NCBI GenBank assembly: GCA_945907065.1
Contig: CAMDSC010000018.1
Span: 1 to 46,189, forward strand
Direction of reading: 5' to 3'
Length of the DNA stretch: 46,189 bases
From: Chitinophaga pinensis
GTDB lineage: Bacteria > Bacteroidota > Bacteroidia > NS11-12g > UBA9320
Made by a program: the position numbers and the translations under genes. The notes under the pieces were generated by a model, which saw only the letters and a list, made by a program, of their open reading frames with translations, searched no databases and was not told the DNA's origin. Shown here piece by piece: positions 25,961 through 34,600 of the stretch (positions within the stretch are counted from its first letter, which is position 1; every line of letters starts with the position of its first letter).

Positions 25961-27787
25961 TTATTTTCCAAACATCTCAGATAATCCTTGTTGCGATATT
26001 TTAATAAAAACAGGTTTGCCATTGGGCAAAAAATTGGGTTGAGGACTTTGAAATAACTGACTAAGTAATAGTTCCATTTCCATTAGGGTTAATGCTCCAG
26101 TGGCACTCATAGCAGCGTTGCGAGCCATACTTCGGGCTAAATTTTCTTTTTTGTCCAACTGTAATTTTTGTTCGTTTTGCCTAAAATTATCAATCAATCC
26201 TTCTAGCGTAATTTGCGGGTCGGCTTTATCATTTATGGCAGGAACGCCGTTAATAATAAATGTGTTTTTGCCAAAAGAACTAATATCAAAACCCAAATAT
26301 TTTATCTCATCAATTAAGGAGTATACCAAGTTGAAATCGGCAGCATTAAATTCCACCATCCTAGGAAATAAAAGGGTTTGCACAGCTATATTGTGATGTT
26401 CAAATTGATTAATAAATTGATCATAAAGCACCCGTTCGCTGGCGGCTTGCTGGTTTACAAGAATTAATTCATTATTTTTAGAACAAATTATATAACCTCC
26501 TGCAATTTGAAAAATTCCGTCAAAAAGCAGTTTTTCTTCCAACATAAATAATTGGTTTTCGGGCTTGGGGTAAATCTCATCCGATTTTTTGCCCCCATCA
26601 TAAAAGTTGGATTCAGGTTTTTTGAATGGTTCTAATAACTTTCCCCAATCTTGCCGTTTATTAGGTTGAATATCAGTTGAAAAAGGGTTGTATTTTGAAT
26701 TTACATTAGGGGAGTTAAATTTTGAAATCACTTCGCTTTCGGGCAATGACGAAGTTTCAAAACTAAAAATCTGATTATCGCTTATTTGCGGCGTAAGAGT
26801 ATATGAACCCAACGATTTTTTTATAACCGAGCGAAGAATGCTGTAAATTGCTTTACTATCTTCAAATTTTACCTCTGTTTTTGTTGGATGCACATTGACA
26901 TCAATTTTTGAAGGTTCAATTTCAAAAAAAATAACATAATAGGGGAAATTATCTTCGGGAATTAATCCTTGAAAAGCAGTTTGAATAGCGTGATTAAAGT
27001 ACGGTTCTTTAATAAATCGTCCGTTGGCAAACAGAAACTGATCGCCTCGTATTCTTTTGGCATACTCGGGACTGCCCACAAATCCTGTAATTTTTAAAAT
27101 ATCAGTAGTTTCATGCAGTTCCAATAATTCACCTTGTCCTTTTTTGCCCAAAACATCTGTTATTCTATTTTGTAAATCCGTTTTTTGAAGCTTTAAAGTT
27201 TCGTTATCATTAATAAAAAAAGTGAATTCAATACCCGGATTGGCTAAGGCCACACGGTTAAATTCATCGTAAATATGACGGGTTTCAATACTTGTGGATT
27301 TTAAAAAATTGCGGCGGGCAGGAATATTAAAAAAAAGATTTTTAACAGTAATTGTGGTTCCTACAGGGCAATTTATAGGTTCATGATGTAAAACTTCACC
27401 AGCTTCAATTTTTAGCTCCGTTCCAAGTGAATCTTCTTCCCGTCTACTTTTCATTTCCACTTGAGACACAGCGGCAATACTGGCCAATGCCTCTCCCCTG
27501 AAACCAAACGTTGTGAGTTTAAAAAGATCATCTGCTTTTTTAATTTTGGAGGTAGCGTGGCGTTCCCAACACATTCGTGCATCGGTTTCGCTCATGCCTT
27601 TACCATTATCTTTTACTTGAATAAAAGTAGTTCCAGCATCGCGAATAAACAGTTGAATTTTATCAGCTCCAGCATCTAAAGAATTTTCTAAAAGTTCTTT
27701 TACTGCCGAAGCCGGACGCTGCACCACTTCACCTGCGGCTATTTGATTGGCTATGCTTTCAGGCAAAAGGCGTATTATATCCGACAT
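25961..27787 (-). CDS. mutL: DNA mismatch repair protein MutL, endonuclease motif altered
   Basis: A 608-residue protein. The GHKL ATPase domain is intact: IANQIAAGEVVQRPASAVKE, ENSLDAGADK, DNGKGMSETDA, TSKIKKADDL, GFRGEALASIA. The conserved KIDVNVHPTKTEVKF follows. In the C-terminal dimerisation domain the endonuclease motif DQHA-x2-E-x4-E is replaced by NQQAASERVLYD (about 443-454), and the CPHGRP-type motif reads PNGKP. The metal-binding D and H are therefore lost; the protein may act as a non-nicking MutL or rely on another nicking enzyme. It is a single gene on the minus strand. Confidence 0.95.
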   Translation of the reverse strand: MSDIIRLLPESIANQIAAGEVVQRPASAVKELLENSLDAGADKIQLFIRDAGTTFIQVKDNGKGMSETDARMCWERHATSKIKKADDLFKLTTFGFRGEALASIAAVSQVEMKSRREEDSLGTELKIEAGEVLHHEPINCPVGTTITVKNLFFNIPARRNFLKSTSIETRHIYDEFNRVALANPGIEFTFFINDNETLKLQKTDLQNRITDVLGKKGQGELLELHETTDILKITGFVGSPEYAKRIRGDQFLFANGRFIKEPYFNHAIQTAFQGLIPEDNFPYYVIFFEIEPSKIDVNVHPTKTEVKFEDSKAIYSILRSVIKKSLGSYTLTPQISDNQIFSFETSSLPESEVISKFNSPNVNSKYNPFSTDIQPNKRQDWGKLLEPFKKPESNFYDGGKKSDEIYPKPENQLFMLEEKLLFDGIFQIAGGYIICSKNNELILVNQQAASERVLYDQFINQFEHHNIAVQTLLFPRMVEFNAADFNLVYSLIDEIKYLGFDISSFGKNTFIINGVPAINDKADPQITLEGLIDNFRQNEQKLQLDKKENLARSMARNAAMSATGALTLMEMELLLSQLFQSPQPNFLPNGKPVFIKISQQGLSEMFGK

Positions 27788-27828
27788 TCTTTATTTTTCA
27801 AATTTATTTAATTCGGCTATTTACCATT

Positions 27829-27886
27829 CCAAGGAACCAAGAATCTTTTCTTTAAAATTGAGATGCTTCCTTCGTCAGAATGACAG
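27829..27886. repeat. REP-like imperfect palindrome, copy 2
   Basis: The right arm, GAGATGCTTCCTTCGTCAGA and following bases (27860-27886), is nearly the reverse complement of the left arm of the copy at 21939. A weaker left arm (CCATTCCAAGGAACCAAGAA region, from 27829) can fold back on it. It sits between the divergent mutL and TrpF-like genes. Confidence 0.55.
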
Positions 27887-27973
27887 ACAATGTTTTACTT
27901 TTTTAGAAATACAAAGTTGGTAAATTGAAGTGGAATAATTGACCTTTGTGTAAAAGTTTCACACCCTTTTTTT

Positions 27974-28543
27974 ATGAAATATAAATTAGACAATGTTACA
28001 AGCTTAACTGCTGCTAGATGGGCTGCTGCCGAAGGATTTGATTATATTTCTTTCAATTTTGATAAATCAAATATCAACTACATTCAACCTATGATGGTGG
28101 CTGAAATTTGTAAATGGGTAACCGGAATAAAGTGCATTGGGAAATTTATTAATACTGAACCTACTGTAATTCTTGATTTATACAAATTATTAAATTTGGA
28201 TGGTATTGAAATTGACTTAGAAACTGCAGAAAATTTATTATTAGATAGTTCTATTCCTTCAATAATTGAGTTGAATAAAGACACAATTCTAAATTGTGAA
28301 GAATTTCAAAAAAATAGCAAAGATTTAATTGCTTTTTCCTTAGCTTTTAGTGATAATTTTCCAACCAATTTTCCTTTTGAAAAGAGTTTTGTATCTTCAA
28401 AAATTAATAATACCGATGGTATAAAAAATGAACCTTTTGGAATTAGCTTTAATTCGACAAATGAAACAGAACCGGGTCTAATTGATTTTGAAGAACTTGA
28501 AAATTCGATAAATTATTGGAAAAACAATTACAATCGTAGTTAA
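27974..28543 (+). CDS. Degenerate TrpF-like (phosphoribosylanthranilate isomerase fold) protein
   Basis: A 189-residue protein with the PRAI layout: MKYKLDNVTSLTAARWAAAE, then YISFNFDKSNINYIQP, then CKWVTGIKCIGKF, and near the end FGISFNSTNETEPGLIDFEEL, which aligns with the phosphate-site strand and GxDxNSgvExxPGxKD motif of TrpF. The catalytic Cys of K-V-C-G is an Asp here (K-L-D-N), and the catalytic Asp region in the middle is not recognisable. Tryptophan-pathway isomerase activity is therefore unlikely; it may bind a related ligand or be drifting. It is not in a trp operon and stands between mutL and a giant surface protein. Family confidence is moderate to high, function unknown. Confidence 0.65.
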   Translation: MKYKLDNVTSLTAARWAAAEGFDYISFNFDKSNINYIQPMMVAEICKWVTGIKCIGKFINTEPTVILDLYKLLNLDGIEIDLETAENLLLDSSIPSIIELNKDTILNCEEFQKNSKDLIAFSLAFSDNFPTNFPFEKSFVSSKINNTDGIKNEPFGISFNSTNETEPGLIDFEELENSINYWKNNYNRS

Positions 28544-28602
28544 AAGAAAACATATAATACTAAATTGTTGATATAGGTTTTTTTTATAAAATATTTTTTT
28601 GT

Positions 28603-28610
28603 TACATTTG
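28603..28610 (+). promoter_or_regulatory. Putative -7 box (TACATTTG) of the giant surface protein gene
   Basis: TACATTTG matches TAnnTTTG, 24 bp before the start codon. No TTG with the right spacing is present, so this is a partial match. Confidence 0.4.
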
Positions 28611-28634
28611 ACTTATTAACCCCGTCTTATAAAA

Positions 28635-31600
28635 ATGAGGCTGCTGTCCTACTTGCTACTAACTATTCTATCTACGACTGTGTATGCACAGCCTAAGAAC
28701 GACAGTTGCGTCAAGTCGCAGCCCATCCCAATTTCGAAGGGAGGATTCGGTACAGGAGTATTTGCAACAGATACTTTTAATATTACCTCGGCCACTGTTG
28801 AGGGTTCAGAATATTTTCATCCTGACTTGGTAAGTGTTGGTAACGATAAAAAATCAATTTGGTTTAAATTTTATTTACCGGTAAAACGTGCTGTAAAGAT
28901 TGAATTAATACAGCCAAGTACTAAAATAAATTATAAGGATGCAGGATTTGTAACCTATAAATCCAACTCGTGTTACCCAGGAATGAGTGCCGCTACTGCA
29001 GCTTATATTACCCCCCTTAATCAGTTTGGAAGTTCGTTTCATCCGTGCATGGAAGCAGGATGGTACATGATTCAGTTAGGCTCTAAGTCCAGTGCCAATG
29101 GTCCGGTATTTATAGAATTAACAATATCGTATCCAAGTCAACATTCATCAGTTAATAGTTCCTACTTCGATTTAACAGATTCGGCCTATAATTTTGGAAC
29201 CCTTACAGTGGGCCGAAATGAAAAATATATTGAATACGAAACAGGTTGCCACACCTTGCAGGATTCGGCAGAATTTTATCCTAGTATTGGAAGTACTTAT
29301 AAAGATTATTCTCAAACGAGTTGGCATATTTTAAAAACACACCGAAGAATTGATTATTTGGAGTTATTTGCTTCAGAAGCATTTGCCAGTCCAATGGTTT
29401 ATTTTCCAAGCGGAACTAAAATTTATGCCAATGTGTATGAAGGAAACGCAAAAACCACAAGCTATAAAACGTTAATAAAAATAGATTCAATTTTGGTTTT
29501 TGATTTTGATAATCGAATTGCTACTAAAGGCTATGCTGGTAAAGCCTATATGTGCAAGCTAAAACCAAAGACGGATTATTCCATTCAGCTTATTTTTAAA
29601 TATGATTTTTTTAAACAAATTCGGTTAACATTAAGACAACGAACGGCAGATTCAGCAACTTTATCTCCACAACCTACAAAATCAGCAATGGCTCCCAATT
29701 CTAATTTGGGCGTTTTGGTTTCTTCATCTGGAGGAACCCAAACCATTCTTAAAGATTATCTATCATGCGATAGCCGTTTAATTAATACAGCATGTGGCAA
29801 AGTGAATCCTTCAACGGGTGTTAATATAAATGGTTCAAAATACAAACTTGCTACTTGGGCTTCTTTTAAACTAAAGAATCCTGCTAATTTATCTTTTGCA
29901 TTTTTAAATACAAGCAATAATCAATGTGCAGGAAAATTAGCTTATCGATTGTTTAAAGATTCAATTCCAGTTATTTGTTCCGGCCTTGACACTTCAAAAA
30001 TTTTTAGCAAAGGAATATTAAATGGAACATCACTATTTTGTGTGCCAGCAGGAAACTATGTAATTCAAATTTTAGGAACAGATACTGCTGATTATCTATG
30101 TGGACCCAGTGAACATTTAGGATATAATCTTAGCATTGGAATTAAAGTATTTGATGCTGTTCAATTCAGCAAATTCGGTCTTGCTGATTCTACAAGAATA
30201 GATAGTATTAATGGTTTTAATTCATTAGTACATACACAAACCTACAGTTCAAAATTAGACGAGTTTGGTTGCGGTCATTCAGTTTTGCCAGGAAAAGTGC
30301 GTTGCGATACAGCACAAAAAAAGGCAATTTACCGATTGTTAAAAATTGGTGATTCGGATGGTGATAGTAAGGTAGATAGTGGTTTACTTTCTATATTTAA
30401 TCTAAAAACAAATCAGGGTCCTGAAAAAATACAATATGCTTTGTATAATAAAAATTTGAGTCAATTGGCTATCAGTCAAAATAAGTATATGTATCCCGAT
30501 ACTTTAGCTAATCCAGGTTTATTGGCTAGTTGCACAAATTACAATGTTTCATACAATGGCGCCTCCAGCAGGTACTATTGTCTTACCCCTGGCGATTATA
30601 CATTGGCTGCTTTTGGTGGCGATTATCATATAGGAATAAAAGATCAACCCCAGTTTATTTTTACAAAAACAAATACTAAATATGGCAAACCATCCACACC
30701 AGAGCAGTTGGATACAATTAAGGCTACCAAAAACTCCAAAGTGGATTATTTTGGATGCTTAAATAATGCAGAAGTTATAGGCGGAGCAATACCATGTGGC
30801 AATAAAAAAATGATTTATAGGGAGTTTTATATCCCTACTCCACAGCTTGTGGAAATAACAAATTATGACCCATCAAGTTTTGCTTATATTGGCTCCAATT
30901 CATTATACCGAGGCAGAATATCGGCAGGAAAATCAGGATTAACACTGCATAAAGACCCCGACGGAAGAAAATGGGAATGTTTTTCCAAGATAAAATCTAA
31001 CGATTGTTATCCTTTGGCTGTTGGCTGGTATACCCTTATAACCAGCACCACAGGGCCAAGTTATGATGATAAAGTTCCGTTTGATGATGTAGATCATCAA
31101 AGTTCAGGTAATGTAAATGGTAAAAGCCAAATTACAATTAATATCATTACTCAAATAGCTTCTAAATTTAATCGTCCATTTAAAGCCTGGCCGGTAAATG
31201 ATAGCCTTAATTCAGGAAAGCCACTAAGCTGGAAACCCAATTATGGAACTAAGATAAATCCTAATAATGGCTATCTTTTTAATTTGAGAGCTGAAAATTT
31301 TACATGTGTTCCTGATACGCCATTATCCATGCATCCTATTACCACATGTAATAGCAATTTAAATCATATCGCATATTATGTTTTTGGGTTAAAAGAAGAA
31401 TCTTACCTAAGGGTTTTGGGTTTAAATCCAGATGTTAAAGCCTATATTTTTGATTTTGATGTAAGAAAAGATTCTTCAAAGATGCAAAGTAGCACCCCGT
31501 TGCAAAGTTGCAATACATTTAGCCGAATAGAAATGTGCCGCATGCAACCCGGAACCTATACACTGGTTTTGATGTGCAGTAATTTGGCTGCTTTTCCAAT

Positions 31601-34600
31601 GAAAGTCTCCCCATCATTGTATATTGATAGTGTAGGAACTTCCCGATTTGATTTTGCTAAAAATGCATATGATTTTGGAAGAGTTTCAGGTGATTCAGTT
31701 TGGTATTCAGGCAAAAAAGGAACAAGTCATCCTACAGTTTCAGGAAGAGCACCAAGCAGTGATTTTTTCTTTTGCACTACTGGAGGTTCTAATACTGATC
31801 CACTTTTTGCCTGCGGAGGATATTATAATCCAAAGGTATATCCAGATAAAAAAAACAATGCCCTTTACAATATTGATAGCAGTGGCTCCAAGTACACTTA
31901 TCTAGGATATCATGCGGTCCGAAATTTATGGTATACGTTTACATTAAAAGGAGCGGGAAAAGCTAAAATAAACATTGAAAATTTGACGAATGGCACTGTT
32001 TGGGGTAACAATTTAAGTTATGGTGTTTATTTAAGTGATGAAAAAGGAAATCTGAATATTGATACCCTTCGGAAATACGGAAAAATTGACTCAACAACAT
32101 CTATGGGGTTAACCCAATTGGAATATAAACCAAGTTCGGGATATTGTAATGGTACAGATTGGCTTTCAGTTACCAAAGATATTTGCGATTCAGTATCTGA
32201 GCGAAGATATTATTTAGTGGTTTCGCTCAATGAAATTGCACTTCCAAATTTAAATTCACAAATCGCAGTGAGTATATTATATGACTCTGTTCCTATTCCT
32301 TCAAAAAATTATGATCATTATACACACGCCAACAGGATAAATGGACTCAATCAAGTTTCCTCACCGTATACAAACACCGTTTTAAAATCGGATATTTTAT
32401 ACAAAGGAAGTCCTGGCTTTTTTGTTGGCACAACAACCGATTCGGCAGACCAAACGGCAAAGTGCACTACTTATGGTAAAAAGAATGGTACAATTTGGTA
32501 TAAGTTTTATGCGGATAGTACCGGAACACTGTTGTTAAATTTAAGGAGATATACCTTTAATTCAGGGTATAGTAAGTATTATGATTTTACACCTTCAAAC
32601 AATCAGTTTGATGAAAATATTGTACTTTTAAGGGAACTAGTTCCAGGTGATTCAACAAAAAAAGGATTGCAAAAATTAAGTTTTGATTATAATCCTGTAA
32701 CTATTTCTAAATACGGTCGAGATTTTGCCACATCCTGTATCAACAAGGGATGGTATTATATTCAGATTTCATCTTGTGGATTAGAATGTTCCGACATGTT
32801 GCAGCCCGAAATGGTTATTCAATATCAAAAAGGAGATTTTTGCAAAACCCCTGTTAATTTAAGTTTAAATGCAATTGGTTCAACCTCGGGAACTGCAATT
32901 ATTAATTGCCATAGTATTGGCGAAGGTTATGGAGAGAACGGTTCAAATATGGGGTGTCTTTATGGCCCAAGTGGTTACAAATCCACTTGGTTTCGTTTAG
33001 ATTACAACGATTCTTTAAAAGCTGATATAGAATTTAAGCTATCTGAAAATACAACGGTATTACCGTCTGATATCCGTTTTCGAACTTTTTATGGAGGATG
33101 TAGTGCATTAACACCAGGTCCATGTAATACAAATTCTCAAACAGTATTTAGCCTTAGTTGTATGAAAAAAGGCTCTTATTTTGTTCAAGTAGTTTCTCCT
33201 TCCTATGCCACAGGTAGTCTTGATCTTCAAATTAATGCCAAAAAGAATTTAGATACCAGTTGCAAACCTTATAGCACATGGACACCCAACGCTAACTTTG
33301 CATACAACCGTTTATGTCCTCAAAATATTGTTAAGTTCACTAACTATTCAACCAATGGCGATTCTGTAAGTTACAAATGGGATTTTGATTTCGGAAAAAA
33401 AGATACAGTTTTTGCCCCAACAATTACCTTTCCTACAAATGCAGCAGATAAGGTGTATAAAGTGAAACTAATAGTTTTAAATCTTACGCGAAGTGCTAGT
33501 GATTCTATAACTATCAACGTAACGATACCTGCTACGCCAATAGTAAAACTGAGAGCTGATACGGCAATATGCAAAGGAGATACCGTTACTTTTTCATATA
33601 CAAATTCAAAATATCGTCACTACTGGCAAAATGCAAGTGCAAATAATATTTTAAAAGTAACATCAACAGGATGGGTGGTGCTTACGGTCGTTCAAAAATA
33701 TGGTAACGATTCCTGTATTATTAATGATAGTGCTTTTGTAAAAGTAAATATTAATCCGATTGTAAATTTAGGAAAAGATACAACCTTTTGTTTGGGTGAT
33801 TCAATAAATGTGAGTGGTCCGGCTAAAATGAAAACCTATCAATGGAGTAATTTTAAAAGCGGTCCGTCTCAAAAAATAGGGGGAACTATCTCGCTTCAAC
33901 TTACCGTTACCGACAGTAATAAATGTAAAGCAACTGATATAATAAATACTACATTAAGAACTTACACAGATACTATTATTAAACCTGTGAAACCTGTTTG
34001 TGTGGATGTTTCTCTATTAATTGTAAAGTCAAAACCTGCCTTTTCAGGTAGTTTTTATGGCAATGCAAATATTGATAATACTGGGAAGTTTAATCCCAAA
34101 ACAGCAGGAGCAGGTAATCATAAAATTTATTATAAATTTAATGATGCTTATGGTTGCATCTTCAAAGATTCAACTATTATAAAAGTAAATCCTTTACCGG
34201 ATGCCCGAATTAATGCTGCCGGACCATTTTGCACGGATGCTGGGGTAAAAACAGTAACACCAAAAACTACTTCTGGGGGTAAATTTTATGGAGGGGCTTA
34301 CATTGATTCTGCTGGAAAATTCAATCCTTCCGCAGCTTCTGTTGGTTTAAATAAAGTTGTTTATCGTCTTAAAGATGCTAATCAATGTAGCAATAAGGAC
34401 AGTATACAGATAAAAGTAAATCCTTTACCGGATGCCCGAATTAATGCTGCCGGACCATTTTGCATCGATGCCGGAATACAATTGGTTAAAGCCAAAGTAA
34501 ATTCGGGAGGTAAATTCTATGGAGGAAGTTTTATTGACTCAATAGGTATATTTAACCCTAAAACAGCGACGGCAGGAACACATAAAATCTATTATTTTTA

